Shown piece by piece: positions 42,334 to 52,167 of a DNA stretch of 64,000 nucleotides. The stretch spans positions 59,669 through 123,668 of the forward strand of contig NZ_QZWI01000016.1 of assembly GCF_003614975.1 (NCBI RefSeq), in the 5' to 3' direction. The stretch's first letter is position 1; each line of letters opens with the position of its first letter. The notes beneath the pieces were generated by a model. The model had not been told where the DNA came from and searched no databases. It worked only from the letters and a program-made list of their open reading frames with translations. A program made the position numbers and the translations under genes. The stretch comes from Rahnella bruchi. Lineage in GTDB: Bacteria > Pseudomonadota > Gammaproteobacteria > Enterobacterales > Enterobacteriaceae.

Positions 42334-44028
42334 ATGAGATTTATCGGTAAAATTTTGCTGACGTTCGCCTTACTTCTGGTGCTGGCGATCGTACTGGTGT
42401 ACGTCCTATTACAAACCCGCTGGGCGGCTGGCTGGGTCAGCCACTGGATAAGCGATAACAGCGAGTACCGCGTCTCCGTTGAGAAAATCGACCATAGCTG
42501 GTCTTCTCCGGGGCGTGTGACGTTAAACAATGTCGTCTTCGGGCAAAAGAATCAGCCGGAAATTCTCAACGCTGGCGAAGTCAGTCTGGATTTGAGCTGG
42601 CGTCAGATAACTGAGCCGCGCTTTTTCGATCGCGTGGTTCTGGCTAACGGGCGTCTTAACGTCAGTCCTTCCTCAATGACTTTACCGTTGCAGGCGAATA
42701 CCCTTCAACTCAGCAAAATGGCGCTCACCGGAAATACTGAAGGAGTAGATATTCAGGGGCAGCAGATTAACGCCGGTATTTCGCCGTGGCAGCCAAAAGC
42801 GGCTCAGTTGTTGGGAGACAAAGCCGATTTCCAGCTGAGTGCTGCCAGTCTGACGGTCAACGGCCTTCCGACCGAAAATGTGCTGATCCAGGGTAATATC
42901 AATAATAACACTCTGACGCTGAGCAATTTTGGCGGCGATTTGGCGCGCGGCCAGCTGACAGGTAAAGCCACGCAGGCCGCTGACGGCAGCTGGAACATTG
43001 AAAATCTGCGGCTGAGCAATGTGCGCCTGCAAACGTCCAAACCGCTTTCTGCATTCTTCAATGATTTCCAGACGCTGCCCAAAGTGACCATCCAGCGTCT
43101 TGATCTGATCGACGCCCGTTTACAGGGGACTGACTGGGCATTCAGCGACGTTGATTTATCCGTGCAGGATCTGACGCTTGAAAAAGGCGACTGGCAAAGC
43201 GATGACGGTGAAATCACCCTGAATGCGACCGATATGATTAACGGCAATCTGCATATTCAGGACCCGATTATCAGCCTTGACCTTTCTCAGCAGGGGATTG
43301 TCATCAGGCAGGCCACGGCACGCTGGGAGCGCGGTTTACTTCGCACCACCGGTAACTGGTTGCGTGCCAATAAACGCCTGCAACTTGATGAAGTTTCCGT
43401 GGCTGGCCTTGAATACACATTGCCGGAAAACTGGAAGCAGCTTTGGAACCAAGCGCTTCCTGATTCGCTTTCTGAAGTGTTCATCAGCCGGTTTATTGCC
43501 AACCGCAACCTGATTATTGATATCAACCCGCAGTTCCCGTTCCAGCTGACCGCGCTCGATGCTCTGGGAAATAACCTGCTGCTGGCGCGGAATCATCAGT
43601 GGGGGATCTGGAGCGGAACGCTGAATCTGAATGCCAGTGAAGCCACCTTTAACCGCAATGATGTTCGTCGTCCTTCCATTACGCTAAATGCAAACGACAG
43701 CCAGGTGAATATTTCCGAGCTGAGCGCATTTACCAAAGAAGGTTTACTGGAAGCCACTGCGACCGTTAACCAGCAGCCGCAGCGCCATTTTTCCGTGAAG
43801 ATGACCGGCCGTTCCGTGCCGGCAAATCAGCTGGAGAACTGGGGTTGGCCACACATTTCGCTGGAGGGTAACGCCAACATGCAGCTCAATCTGCAAGGGC
43901 AAATGCCGGCGAATATCGATTACAAACCGACACTGAACGGGACGTTGCAGGTTAATGGCAGTCAGACGATTGACCAGAGAATGGTAAACGGGCTGGTAAC
44001 CGGCACACCAACACCTGTTGCCCCGTAA
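42334..44028 (+). CDS. yicH: YicH, AsmA family protein
   Basis: Protein of 564 residues from ATG 42334 (E. coli YicH 569); the frame is open 24 codons further upstream, but those codons overlap the xanP terminator and promoter region. A single N-terminal membrane helix (residues ~5-27) precedes a long beta-rich periplasmic domain of the AsmA/bridge-like lipid transport type. Members of this family are implicated in phospholipid movement to the outer membrane; YicH itself is little studied. It is the last gene before a change of gene order relative to E. coli. Confidence 0.93.
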   Translation: MRFIGKILLTFALLLVLAIVLVYVLLQTRWAAGWVSHWISDNSEYRVSVEKIDHSWSSPGRVTLNNVVFGQKNQPEILNAGEVSLDLSWRQITEPRFFDRVVLANGRLNVSPSSMTLPLQANTLQLSKMALTGNTEGVDIQGQQINAGISPWQPKAAQLLGDKADFQLSAASLTVNGLPTENVLIQGNINNNTLTLSNFGGDLARGQLTGKATQAADGSWNIENLRLSNVRLQTSKPLSAFFNDFQTLPKVTIQRLDLIDARLQGTDWAFSDVDLSVQDLTLEKGDWQSDDGEITLNATDMINGNLHIQDPIISLDLSQQGIVIRQATARWERGLLRTTGNWLRANKRLQLDEVSVAGLEYTLPENWKQLWNQALPDSLSEVFISRFIANRNLIIDINPQFPFQLTALDALGNNLLLARNHQWGIWSGTLNLNASEATFNRNDVRRPSITLNANDSQVNISELSAFTKEGLLEATATVNQQPQRHFSVKMTGRSVPANQLENWGWPHISLEGNANMQLNLQGQMPANIDYKPTLNGTLQVNGSQTIDQRMVNGLVTGTPTPVAP

Positions 44029-44051
44029 TTCTGGTCAGCCACTTAAATGCA

Positions 44052-44079
44052 AAAAGGCACCGCGAAAGCGGTGCCTTTT
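44052..44079. terminator. Bidirectional terminator between yicH and fabY
   Basis: A 12-bp perfect stem (AAAAGGCACCGC with GCGGTGCCTTTT) closes on a GAAA loop. The A and T ends make it work in both directions. It lies at the junction between two segments that are far apart in E. coli K-12. Confidence 0.9.
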
Positions 44080-44096
44080 AATTGGTCTGAAACAAA

Positions 44097-45029
44097 TCAG
44101 TTAATTTCAGGTTCCAGCGGTGCGCCGGGTGCCGCGGGAAGGACCAGATAGGTGCCTTCAAACACTGCGCCATCCACCTCATCGCCGTATAAATTCACTT
44201 CAAGCTGAACGCGGGCTTTACGTCCACGCGCCAGACGGTCAAGGTCACCACTGACTGAGCCGAGATCGGCCACCGCACGAGGTCTGCCGGTCACCGGAGA
44301 ACTGTAGCGGATATGGGCATCGGCCAGCACGATCGTGCCGCCCAGATGCCGTTCACGCAACAGCAGCCAGATCAAACCCCAGCCGGTCAGCGTTGCAAGC
44401 GAAAATAAACTCCCGGCGAATAACGTATGGTGCGGATTCTGGTTGCCCGTTTCCGGCATCGTGGTCACAAAACGCTGGCCAGTATACTGACTGATCCGCA
44501 CCCCCATTTTTTCACTCAGAGGAATATGATCGTACCAGGCTTGTTGCAGCTGTCCGCACCAGTCGGGGCGATGGAGAATGTCATCCAGCGTTTCGATCGG
44601 TTTAATCATCAGGAAATGGCGGACCGGAGTAGTTTGCGGCGTAGTAATTTCGCCCTGATTCACAAAACCCAATTTGGCAAAAAACTCCACAGCGTCTTCG
44701 CGTGCGCTACAGACTACGCGCTTTACCCCTTCCTGACGCGCCACAGACTCCAGGGTCATCGCCACCAGCGTTCCTAACCCTTTGTCCTGCACATTCGGAT
44801 CAACAGCCAGGAAGCGGATTGAGGCTTCGTTATCTGCATTTATATATAAACGGCCAACCGCGACCGGTTCGCCGCTTTCATCCACGACCATCTGATGATG
44901 CGCAATTGAATCGTAGGCATCACGTTCGGAACCTTCAGGCTGGCGCAGTGGTTTGCGCAGCATTTCCCAGCGAAATCGGTAATAGGCGGCCAGTTCTTTT
45001 TCGGTCGTCGGTACTCTAAGGTGATACAT
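44097..45029 (-). CDS. fabY: FabY (YiiD), GNAT-thioesterase fold protein in fatty acid synthesis
   Basis: Protein of 310 residues, somewhat shorter than E. coli YiiD/FabY (329). Residues ~1-145 are a GNAT acetyltransferase domain with the acetyl-CoA loop DKGLGTLVA; residues ~160-300 are a hotdog (YiiD C-terminal) thioesterase-like domain with [18 protein letters not shown]. In E. coli FabY supports initiation of fatty acid synthesis when FabH is absent; the exact reaction is debated. It is last in the yihX-yihY-dtd-fabY operon. Confidence 0.94.
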   Translation of the reverse strand: MYHLRVPTTEKELAAYYRFRWEMLRKPLRQPEGSERDAYDSIAHHQMVVDESGEPVAVGRLYINADNEASIRFLAVDPNVQDKGLGTLVAMTLESVARQEGVKRVVCSAREDAVEFFAKLGFVNQGEITTPQTTPVRHFLMIKPIETLDDILHRPDWCGQLQQAWYDHIPLSEKMGVRISQYTGQRFVTTMPETGNQNPHHTLFAGSLFSLATLTGWGLIWLLLRERHLGGTIVLADAHIRYSSPVTGRPRAVADLGSVSGDLDRLARGRKARVQLEVNLYGDEVDGAVFEGTYLVLPAAPGAPLEPEIN

Positions 45030-45062
45030 AGATACTTTCTCTCCGGCGTTATGCCTTATCGA

Positions 45063-45500
45063 TCAGACTTGTAGCCAGAAGGTCACCGGCCCGTCGTTCA
45101 CCAGCGCCACTTTCATATCCGCAGCGAAACGCCCGGTTTCGGTCACAATGCCTTTCTCACGACACTGTCCGCAAAAATACTGGTACAAACGGTCGGCTTC
45201 CTGTGGCTCAGCACCGCGCGAGAACCCCGGACGCATGCCTTTTTGTGTATCGGCCGCCAGCGTAAATTGCGACACCACCAGCAGACTGCCGCCAGCCTGC
45301 TGTACGTTAAGATTCATTTTGTCATTTTCGTCACCGAAAATTCGGTACCCGATCACCCGTTCACTAAGGCGCTTAGCTTTTTGTTCGTCATCGCCCTGTT
45401 CAACACCCAGTAAAACCAGTAATCCCGGCCCTATCTGGCCGCAAACGTCGCCATCGATAGTCACGCTGGCATTCAAAACCCGCTGAATTAACGCAATCAT
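45063..45500 (-). CDS. dtd: D-aminoacyl-tRNA deacylase
   Basis: Protein of 145 residues, standard length. It hydrolyses D-amino acids (for example D-Tyr) and mischarged glycine from tRNA. Family motifs [12 protein letters not shown] and the cross-subunit Gly-cisPro motif NDGPVTFW are both intact. It lies 18 nt after yihY and 33 nt before fabY. Confidence 0.97.
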   Translation of the reverse strand: MIALIQRVLNASVTIDGDVCGQIGPGLLVLLGVEQGDDEQKAKRLSERVIGYRIFGDENDKMNLNVQQAGGSLLVVSQFTLAADTQKGMRPGFSRGAEPQEADRLYQYFCGQCREKGIVTETGRFAADMKVALVNDGPVTFWLQV

Positions 45501-45518
45501 ACAAATCCTTCGGACTGA

Positions 45519-46388
45519 TTATTCTTCTGCCTGGTATTGAGCAGACTGTAATTTTCTCACAGAACGAAACTCGCCAAGCGTGACGGTAATTTCGGCTCCA
45601 AGAAGCACGATACACCAGCTGACATAGACCCACAGAAATAAAATGGGGATCACAGCCAGTACACCGTAAATCAACTGATACGATGGGAAAAGCTGAATAT
45701 ACAAGGTGAAGATTTTTTTACTCAATTCAAATAAGGCACCGGAAACCAGGGCACCCACCAGTGCGTCTTTTGCCGGAACTCTGACTGTTGGCACCACCTG
45801 GTATAATAGCCAGAACGTCACCCAGGAAATCAGTAAGGGCAGAATACGCAACGCATGGTCGATGAGAGAATGTACCCCGCTAAGGTTCAGCCAGTTCAGA
45901 GAAAGCAAATAAGAACTGACCGCAACGCTGGCCACTAAAAGGATTGGCCCGAGCGTTAATACCATCCAGTAAACCGCAAATGAGAACACAATCGGGCGCT
46001 TGGTTTTGCTGTCCCAGATTTTGTTGAGCACGCTGTCCACAGACGCTATCAGCAACAGGGCCGTCACGATTAATCCGCAGGTGCCCACAGCCGTCATTTT
46101 GCTGGAGTTAGCAACGAACTGTTCGAGATAGCGCTGAATGGTATTGCCCGTCGCCGGCATGAAGTTGGAAAAGATGAAAGATTTTAGCTGAACGCTGATC
46201 TCCGAAAACACCGGAAATAAGGCAAACAGCGAAAATACCACAGCGATCAGCGGAACCAGAGAAAGCAAAGAGACATAGGCTAAATGGCCCGCGAGAAGCG
46301 TCAGGCCATCCTTGTCTGAGCGCTTTAAGAGCAGGACTGTGAACTTCCACAATGATTTTGGATAGTGGCTCAATGCCCTTTGCTGCAT
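45519..46388 (-). CDS. yihY: YihY/virulence factor BrkB family inner-membrane protein
   Basis: Protein of 289 residues (E. coli 290) from the ATG at 46388, which has AAGGA seven nt upstream; the frame is open 18 codons further but overlaps the neighbouring yihX gene. It has about six membrane segments and the family blocks [19 protein letters not shown] and [20 protein letters not shown]. It was formerly annotated as RNase BN, which is now known to be a different protein. Its function is unknown. Confidence 0.95.
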   Translation of the reverse strand: MQQRALSHYPKSLWKFTVLLLKRSDKDGLTLLAGHLAYVSLLSLVPLIAVVFSLFALFPVFSEISVQLKSFIFSNFMPATGNTIQRYLEQFVANSSKMTAVGTCGLIVTALLLIASVDSVLNKIWDSKTKRPIVFSFAVYWMVLTLGPILLVASVAVSSYLLSLNWLNLSGVHSLIDHALRILPLLISWVTFWLLYQVVPTVRVPAKDALVGALVSGALFELSKKIFTLYIQLFPSYQLIYGVLAVIPILFLWVYVSWCIVLLGAEITVTLGEFRSVRKLQSAQYQAEE

Positions 46389-46399
46389 CCTTACATCCT

Positions 46400-46987
46400 T
46401 CAGGAAAAGTATTTCGGTACCGTCTGGTTGTCTTCCACCCACACAGCTTCAATGCCTGCAGCGCGGGCGGCTTCAATATTTTCAGCCACATCATCGAAGA
46501 AGACTGCCTGGCTGGCAGTAAAGCCCTCTTTCTCCAGCACATGCTGGAAGATTTCCGGTTCAGGTTTTCGCATGCCCAGATTTTGCGAAAGATACATCGC
46601 ATCAGTATTGGCTTCGATTTCCGGATAGTGCTGAGGCCAGAAATCCAGATGTAAACGGTTAGTATTCGACAACACGACAACGCGATGACCTTCTTCGCGC
46701 AGCTTCTGGAATAAAGTGATGACTTCAGGACGCAGGCCAACGAAAACAGCGTGCCAGCCCGCACTAAACTGTTCGAAGCTGAGCGCAATGCCCATTTCAT
46801 TACACAGATCGGCGGCAAACTGTTCGTCGGTGATTTCACCCCGCTCGTGCCTCTGGAACACATCGCCCATTTTGAACCGCTCGGTCAGCGTGGCCAGCGG
46901 CGTTCCGCTGAGATGGCTCCACACACCAAGGACACGTTTGAAATCAATATCAATAATGACGTTTCCCATATCAAAAATGTACAGCAT
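46400..46987 (-). CDS. yihX: YihX, HAD-type alpha-D-glucose-1-phosphate phosphatase
   Basis: Protein of 195 residues (E. coli 199; the C-terminus is slightly shorter). Haloacid dehalogenase superfamily with motif I FDMGNVI, motif II VVLSNTN, motif III around [10 protein letters not shown] and motif [12 protein letters not shown]. coli YihX dephosphorylates glucose-1-phosphate. It is the first gene of yihX-yihY-dtd-fabY, 11 nt before yihY. Confidence 0.95.
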   Translation of the reverse strand: MLYIFDMGNVIIDIDFKRVLGVWSHLSGTPLATLTERFKMGDVFQRHERGEITDEQFAADLCNEMGIALSFEQFSAGWHAVFVGLRPEVITLFQKLREEGHRVVVLSNTNRLHLDFWPQHYPEIEANTDAMYLSQNLGMRKPEPEIFQHVLEKEGFTASQAVFFDDVAENIEAARAAGIEAVWVEDNQTVPKYFS

Positions 46988-47090
46988 TGCACGCTCCTGA
47001 TTTCAAAGATGACTTTTAACTTTAGCGGTAAAACGTACACCTGAACAGTGACAGAGTTGCGGTGTTTACCTCAACGTTAGAAAAAAAGAC

Positions 47091-47123
47091 AAAAAAAACA
47101 GGGTACCCAAAGGCACCCTGTTT
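47091..47123 (-). terminator. Terminator after typA
   Basis: On the minus strand AAACAGGGT and ACCCTGTT form the stem and are followed by eight U's (plus-strand A-run 47091-47098). It begins about 28 nt after the typA stop. Confidence 0.82.
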
Positions 47124-47150
47124 CTGTGTAACGGCGAGCGTTAAAGAAGA

Positions 47151-48974
47151 TTAACCTTCTTTAGGACCACGCATAGCACGTTTACGATCGTTCTCGGTCA
47201 GGTGACGTTTACGGATACGTACAGACTGAGGAGTAACTTCGACCAGTTCGTCATCATCGATGAATTCCAGAGCTTGCTCCAGAGACATTTTGATAGCAGG
47301 AACCAGAGTCGTTGCTTCGTCAGTACCGGACGCACGCATGTTGGTCAGTTTCTTACCGGTCAGGCAGTTCACGGTCAGGTCGTTAGAACGTGAGTGAATA
47401 CCGATGATCTGGCCTTCATACACTTCTGCGCCATGGCCCAGGAACAATTTACCGCGGTCTTGCAGGCTGAACAGTGCGAACGCAACTGCTTTACCCTGAC
47501 CGTTGGAGATCAGCACGCCGTTCTGACGCTGGCCGATTTCGCCCGGACGAACGTCATCGTAGTGGCTGAACGTGGAGTACAGCAGACCGGTACCAGAAGT
47601 CATGGTCATGAATTCTGTACGGAAGCCGATCAGACCACGTGCAGGGATCAGGTAATCAAGACGGATACGACCTTTGCCGTCTGGGATCATGTCTTTGACA
47701 TCGCCTTTACGCTCACCCATGGCCTGCATTACAGAACCCTGGTGTTGCTCTTCGATATCCAGTGTCACGTTCTCGAATGGCTCTTGCATGCGGCCATCGA
47801 TTTTACGGTTGATTACTTTAGGACGGGATACCGCCAGCTCGAAACCTTCACGACGCATGTTTTCGATCAGAACCGACAGGTGAAGTTCACCACGGCCTGA
47901 AACGCGGAATGCATCAGCATCTTCAGTTTCTTCAACACGCAATGCCACGTTGTGCACCAGTTCTTTGTTCAGACGGTCAAGGATCTGACGTGAAGTCACA
48001 TACTTACCTTCTTTACCACAGAACGGAGAGGTGTTAACGCAGAAATACATGGTCACTGTTGGTTCATCAACGCTCAGCGCTGGCAGAGCTTCAACATTCG
48101 CCGGATCACAGATAGTGTCGGAGATGTTCAGTTCGCCCAGACCGGTGATTGCGATGATGTCGCCCGCTTCAGCAATGGTCGCTTCGATACGCTCAAGACC
48201 CATGTGGGTCAGAACTTTACCGACTTTACCATTACGGGTTTTGCCTTCGCTGTCGATGACAGTGATTTGCTGGTTAGGCTTAACGGTACCGCGTTTGATG
48301 CGGCCGATGCCGATGACGCCAACATAGTTGTTGTAGTCCAGCTGAGAGATTTGCATCTGGAAAGGTGCTTCCATCTCAACTTGTGGCGGAGATACGTGGT
48401 CAACGATCGCCTGGTACAGCGGGGTCATGTCTTCGGCCATATCGTTATGGTCGTTACCCGCGATACCCATCAGTGCTGATGCATAGATGATTGGGAAATC
48501 GAGTTGTTCGTCGGTTGCGTCCAGGTTTACGAACAGGTCGAAGACCTGATCAACAACCCAGTCAGGACGCGCGCCAGGGCGGTCAACCTTGTTGATTACC
48601 ACGATCGGCTTCAGACCATTAGCGAATGCTTTTTTGGTCACGAAACGGGTTTGCGGCATTGGGCCATCCATTGCATCCACAACCAGCAGCACCGAGTCGA
48701 CCATTGACATTACACGCTCTACCTCACCGCCGAAGTCGGCGTGTCCTGGGGTATCCACGATGTTAATGCGGTAGTCTTTCCAATTAATGGCGGTGTTTTT
48801 TGCGAGGATGGTAATCCCACGCTCTTTCTCCAAATCGTTGGAGTCCATTACGCGTTCGGTTGCTTCTACACGCTCTCCGAAAGTACCGGATTGTTGCAGC
48901 AGCTTGTCGACCAGGGTGGTTTTACCATGGTCAACGTGGGCAATAATGGCGATGTTACGCAAATTTTCGATCAC
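47151..48974 (-). CDS. typA: Ribosome-dependent GTPase TypA/BipA
   Basis: Protein of 607 residues, the family's usual length. Translation-factor GTPase related to EF-G: G1 AHVDHGKTT (residues 12-20), G3 DTPGH, G4 NKVDR, then beta-barrel, EF-G domain III/V-like parts and the BipA-specific C-terminal domain. It acts in ribosome assembly and stress or cold adaptation. It is divergent from glnA with a 457-nt control region, as in E. coli. The yihL-yihW (sulfoquinovose) genes that follow bipA in E. coli are absent. Confidence 0.97.
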   Translation of the reverse strand: MIENLRNIAIIAHVDHGKTTLVDKLLQQSGTFGERVEATERVMDSNDLEKERGITILAKNTAINWKDYRINIVDTPGHADFGGEVERVMSMVDSVLLVVDAMDGPMPQTRFVTKKAFANGLKPIVVINKVDRPGARPDWVVDQVFDLFVNLDATDEQLDFPIIYASALMGIAGNDHNDMAEDMTPLYQAIVDHVSPPQVEMEAPFQMQISQLDYNNYVGVIGIGRIKRGTVKPNQQITVIDSEGKTRNGKVGKVLTHMGLERIEATIAEAGDIIAITGLGELNISDTICDPANVEALPALSVDEPTVTMYFCVNTSPFCGKEGKYVTSRQILDRLNKELVHNVALRVEETEDADAFRVSGRGELHLSVLIENMRREGFELAVSRPKVINRKIDGRMQEPFENVTLDIEEQHQGSVMQAMGERKGDVKDMIPDGKGRIRLDYLIPARGLIGFRTEFMTMTSGTGLLYSTFSHYDDVRPGEIGQRQNGVLISNGQGKAVAFALFSLQDRGKLFLGHGAEVYEGQIIGIHSRSNDLTVNCLTGKKLTNMRASGTDEATTLVPAIKMSLEQALEFIDDDELVEVTPQSVRIRKRHLTENDRKRAMRGPKEG

Positions 48975-49080
48975 AGCTTTGCCTCAGGCATTAGAAATAG
49001 CGCGCTATTGTACACGTATTAAGCGAGGTTCTAAACAAGATCACAAGGATCTTGATGAAACAACTTATGGATGGTTACTT

Positions 49081-49096
49081 TGTGATCCCTTTCACG
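49081..49096. promoter_or_regulatory. CRP site for glnAp1
   Basis: TGTGA-N6-TCACG matches the CRP consensus at 9 of 10 positions. In E. coli cAMP-CRP activates the sigma70 promoter glnAp1 from the corresponding location. A possible -10, TATAGT at 49165-49170, lies inside the second NtrC site, which would explain NtrC repression of this promoter. Confidence 0.65.
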
Positions 49097-49125
49097 GTGC
49101 AAAAAGACCACTGAACCATAATGAC

Positions 49126-49140
49126 GCACCTTTTTGGTGC
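49126..49140. promoter_or_regulatory. NtrC enhancer site, distal
   Basis: GCACC-N5-GGTGC is a perfect NtrC palindrome. Its centre (49133) is about 141 nt before the predicted sigma54 start, matching the -140 site of E. coli glnAp2. Confidence 0.9.
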
Positions 49141-49157
49141 TATGCATCTCAGAGTTA

Positions 49158-49172
49158 GCACCATTATAGTGC
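49158..49172. promoter_or_regulatory. NtrC enhancer site, proximal
   Basis: GCACCATTATAGTGC fits the NtrC consensus. Its centre (49165) is 32 bp, three helical turns, from the distal site and about 109 nt before the predicted start, as in E. coli. Confidence 0.9.
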
Positions 49173-49186
49173 AGATATTCCGTTAT

Positions 49187-49207
49187 GGTGCATACTTATT
49201 GAGTGCA
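49187..49207. promoter_or_regulatory. Weak NtrC half-sites (governor region)
   Basis: GGTGCA (49187-49192) and AGTGCA (49202-49207) lie about 85 and 70 nt before the predicted start. They correspond in position to the low-affinity NtrC sites that limit glnA transcription in E. coli. Confidence 0.5.
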
Positions 49208-49246
49208 AGAGCCCTGTAAAATGGCGTTGTTTGCATTTTCTCAAAG

Positions 49247-49263
49247 TTGGCACACTTTTCGCT
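49247..49263 (+). promoter_or_regulatory. Sigma54 promoter glnAp2
   Basis: TTGGCAC followed by TCGCT: GG at 49249-49250 and GC at 49261-49262 with exactly 10 nt between, the obligatory -24/-12 spacing. The predicted start is near 49274. It closely resembles the E. coli glnAp2 element. Confidence 0.92.
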
Positions 49264-49431
49264 AATAGTTTTTAGGGTAAAAAAAAGTTTTTACAGGGTG
49301 AAGCGTCTGACCAGTCAAATAATAGCGCTGTTCAGTCCACACGCCAGTTCAAGTAAAGCTGTTATTTCCAACTAAAGACCAAAAATGGTTATTCGTTCCA
49401 CGACGATAATGAGAAATTCGGGAGAACTAGT

Positions 49432-50841
49432 ATGTCCGCTGAACACGTTTTGACGATGCTGAATGAGCATGAAGTGAAATTCGTAGATTTACGTTTCACA
49501 GATACCAAAGGCAAAGAACAGCACGTCACCATTCCTGCACACCAGGTTAGCGCTGACTTCTTCGAAGAAGGCAAAATGTTCGATGGCTCTTCAATCGGTG
49601 GCTGGAAAGGCATTAACGAATCTGACATGGTTTTGATGCCAGATGCGAGCACTGCTGTTCTTGACCCGTTCTACGAAGAAACCACTCTGATCATTCGTTG
49701 CGACATCCTTGAGCCAACCACGCTGCAAGGTTATGACCGCGACCCACGTTCTACCGCAAAACGTGCAGAAGATTTCCTGCGCTCTTCCGGTATCGCGGAC
49801 ACAGTACTGTTCGGGCCAGAGCCAGAATTCTTCCTGTTTGATGATGTGCGCTTCGGCAGCAGCATCTCCGGTTCTCACGTTGCTATCGATGATATCGAAG
49901 GCGCATGGAACTCCAGCACCAAATACGAAGGCGGCAACAAAGGCCACCGTCCTGCTGTTAAAGGCGGCTACTTCCCGGTTCCTCCGGTCGACTCCTCCCA
50001 GGATCTGCGCTCTACCATGTGTCTGACCATGGAAGAAATGGGTCTGGTTGTTGAAGCTCACCACCACGAAGTGGCAACAGCTGGTCAGAACGAAGTGGCA
50101 ACCCGCTTCAACACCCTGACCAAAAAGGCTGACGAAATTCAAATCTACAAATACGTGGTTCACAACGTGGCTCACGCATTTGGCAAAACTGCGACCTTCA
50201 TGCCAAAACCAATGTTTGGCGATAACGGTTCCGGTATGCACTGCCACATGTCTTTGTCCAAGAACGGTAACAACCTGTTCGCTGGCGACAAATACGGCGG
50301 CCTGTCTGAAATGGCACTGTTCTACATCGGCGGTATCATCAAACACGCTAAAGCGATCAACGCCTACGCTAACCCAACGACCAACTCCTACAAGCGTTTG
50401 GTCCCGGGCTACGAAGCGCCAGTCATGCTGGCTTACTCAGCGCGTAACCGTTCTGCATCCATCCGTATTCCACACGTATCTACGCCTAAAGCAATGCGTA
50501 TCGAAGCACGCTTCCCTGATCCAGCTGCTAACCCATACCTGGCGTTTGCTGCACTGATGATGGCTGGCCTGGACGGTATCATTAACAAGATCCACCCTGG
50601 CGATGCGATGGACAAAAACCTGTATGACCTGCCACCGGAAGAAGAAGCAGAAATTCCAAAAGTTGCAGGTTCACTGGAAGAAGCTCTGAACGCACTGAAC
50701 GAAGACCGCGAGTTCCTGACCCGTGGCGGCGTGTTCACTGACGACGCTATCGATGCTTACATCGGCCTGCGTAAAGAAGAAATGGACCGCGTACGTATGA
50801 CTCCGCATCCGGTTGAGTTCGAACTGTATTACAGCGTTTAA
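49432..50841 (+). CDS. glnA: Glutamine synthetase, type I
   Basis: Protein of 469 residues, standard length. It makes glutamine from glutamate, ammonia and ATP as a dodecamer. [11 protein letters not shown] near residue 50, the ATP-binding [16 protein letters not shown], and the active-site NRSASIRIP are present. The regulatory adenylylation Tyr is in NLYDLPPEE near residue 398, so it is subject to GlnE control. First gene of glnA-glnL-glnG; a terminator follows, and glnL has its own NtrC-controlled region. Confidence 0.98.
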   Translation: MSAEHVLTMLNEHEVKFVDLRFTDTKGKEQHVTIPAHQVSADFFEEGKMFDGSSIGGWKGINESDMVLMPDASTAVLDPFYEETTLIIRCDILEPTTLQGYDRDPRSTAKRAEDFLRSSGIADTVLFGPEPEFFLFDDVRFGSSISGSHVAIDDIEGAWNSSTKYEGGNKGHRPAVKGGYFPVPPVDSSQDLRSTMCLTMEEMGLVVEAHHHEVATAGQNEVATRFNTLTKKADEIQIYKYVVHNVAHAFGKTATFMPKPMFGDNGSGMHCHMSLSKNGNNLFAGDKYGGLSEMALFYIGGIIKHAKAINAYANPTTNSYKRLVPGYEAPVMLAYSARNRSASIRIPHVSTPKAMRIEARFPDPAANPYLAFAALMMAGLDGIINKIHPGDAMDKNLYDLPPEEEAEIPKVAGSLEEALNALNEDREFLTRGGVFTDDAIDAYIGLRKEEMDRVRMTPHPVEFELYYSV

Positions 50842-50995
50842 TAAAAACAGCGTTTAATTTTCGAATTGAACCTGAACTCAGTGCCCGTCCTCTGACCGGC
50901 GCTGAGAAAAATACCCGGCTGGAGGTCTGGCTGTAAGAAAACCTTCAGCATCAAAATGAAGTAAAACGATTTTATTTGTTGCCGTGGAAACTTTC

Positions 50996-51020
50996 AGCCC
51001 ATCTCCGGATGGGCTTTTTT
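50996..51020 (+). terminator. Terminator between glnA and glnL
   Basis: AGCCCATC (50996-51003) pairs with GATGGGCT (51008-51015) and six T's follow. It reduces read-through from glnA into glnL-glnG, as in E. coli. Confidence 0.88.
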
Positions 51021-51082
51021 CTCCACACTCTTTCCTGCTTAACCCCTCTGACCCGTGATTTCGCCGGGTAGCGAGATAAAAT

Positions 51083-51097
51083 GCACCCATCAGGTGC
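51083..51097. promoter_or_regulatory. NtrC site at the glnL promoter
   Basis: GCACC-N5-GGTGC is a perfect NtrC palindrome directly before the glnL ribosome site. A TAAAAT (51077-51082) abuts it. In E. coli NtrC represses glnL transcription from a site in this position. Confidence 0.88.
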
Positions 51098-51110
51098 GGG
51101 AGACTGCGGT

Positions 51111-52160
51111 ATGGCAACTGGCAAGCTGCCCGATGCTGGGCAGATCCTGAATTCTTTAATCAACAGCGTTCTGCTGTTGGACGACGATTTGGCTGTGCAT
51201 TACGCCAACCCGGCGGCTCAGCAGTTACTGGCGCAAAGTTCCCGCAAACTTTTTGGCACCCCTTTGCCAGAGCTGGTGGGATATTTTTCGCTCAACATCG
51301 GGTTAATGCGTGAAAGTCTGACTGCCGGACAGGGCTTTACAGACAGCGAAGTGACTCTGGTGGTTGATGGCCGCGCTCATGTGTTGTCACTGACCGCCCA
51401 GATGCTGCCGGAAGGCTTCATTCTGGTCGAACTGGCGCCGATGGATAATCAGCGACGCCTGAGCCAGGAACAATTGCAGCATGCTCAACAGGTTGCGGCC
51501 CGTGATTTGATACGCGGTCTGGCGCATGAAATTAAAAACCCGCTTGGCGGTTTGCGTGGTGCGGCCCAGTTGTTATCAAGAGCGCTGCCGGATCCGGCCC
51601 TGCTGGAATATACCAAAGTCATTATCGAGCAAGCTGACCGTCTGCGGAATCTGGTGGACAGATTGCTGGGGCCACAGCGCCCGAGTCAGCACATTACACA
51701 AAGTATTCATCAGGTTGCAGAGCGCGTTTGTCAGCTGGTATCGATGGAAAAACCCGATAACGTTCAGCTGGTGCGGGACTATGACCCGAGCCTGCCGGAA
51801 CTGGCACATGACCCTGACCAGATAGAACAGATTTTATTGAATATCACCCGCAACGCCTTGCAGGCGCTGGGGGAGGAAGGCGGCACAATAACACTGCGCA
51901 CGCGGACTGCTTTCCAGATTACGTTACACGGCGTGCGTTATCGTCTGGCGGCAAGAATCGATATTGAAGATGACGGCCCCGGCGTACCGGCACATTTGCA
52001 GGACACTCTTTTTTACCCCATGGTCAGTGGCCGCGAGGGAGGTACCGGTTTGGGCCTTTCAATCGCGCGCAGTTTGATTGATCAGCATTCGGGTAAAGTT
52101 GAATTTAACAGTTGGCCAGGACATACCGAATTCTCGGTTTACCTGCCTATTCGCCAGTGA
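51111..52160 (+). CDS. glnL: Nitrogen regulation sensor kinase NtrB (GlnL)
   Basis: Protein of 349 residues from ATG 51111, the E. coli length; a frame start at 51081 would run through the NtrC operator. A PAS domain (residues ~5-115) is followed by the phosphoacceptor His139 ([12 protein letters not shown]) and an HATPase domain (N box [11 protein letters not shown] boxes DDGPGVP and GGTGLGLS). It is soluble. It phosphorylates NtrC under nitrogen limitation and dephosphorylates it when PII is bound. glnG starts 7 nt after its stop. Confidence 0.97.
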   Translation: MATGKLPDAGQILNSLINSVLLLDDDLAVHYANPAAQQLLAQSSRKLFGTPLPELVGYFSLNIGLMRESLTAGQGFTDSEVTLVVDGRAHVLSLTAQMLPEGFILVELAPMDNQRRLSQEQLQHAQQVAARDLIRGLAHEIKNPLGGLRGAAQLLSRALPDPALLEYTKVIIEQADRLRNLVDRLLGPQRPSQHITQSIHQVAERVCQLVSMEKPDNVQLVRDYDPSLPELAHDPDQIEQILLNITRNALQALGEEGGTITLRTRTAFQITLHGVRYRLAARIDIEDDGPGVPAHLQDTLFYPMVSGREGGTGLGLSIARSLIDQHSGKVEFNSWPGHTEFSVYLPIRQ

Positions 52161-52167
52161 GGTTCTT

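Larger units (their letters stand above)
48975..49431. other. 457-nt typA-glnA control region
   Basis: No gene lies here. It holds the glnA regulatory array: a CRP site, two strong NtrC sites, two weak NtrC half-sites and a sigma54 promoter, listed separately. The glnA mRNA from the sigma54 promoter would have a leader of about 158 nt. The typA promoter should be at the left end; I see no strong hexamer pair for it. Confidence 0.8.
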
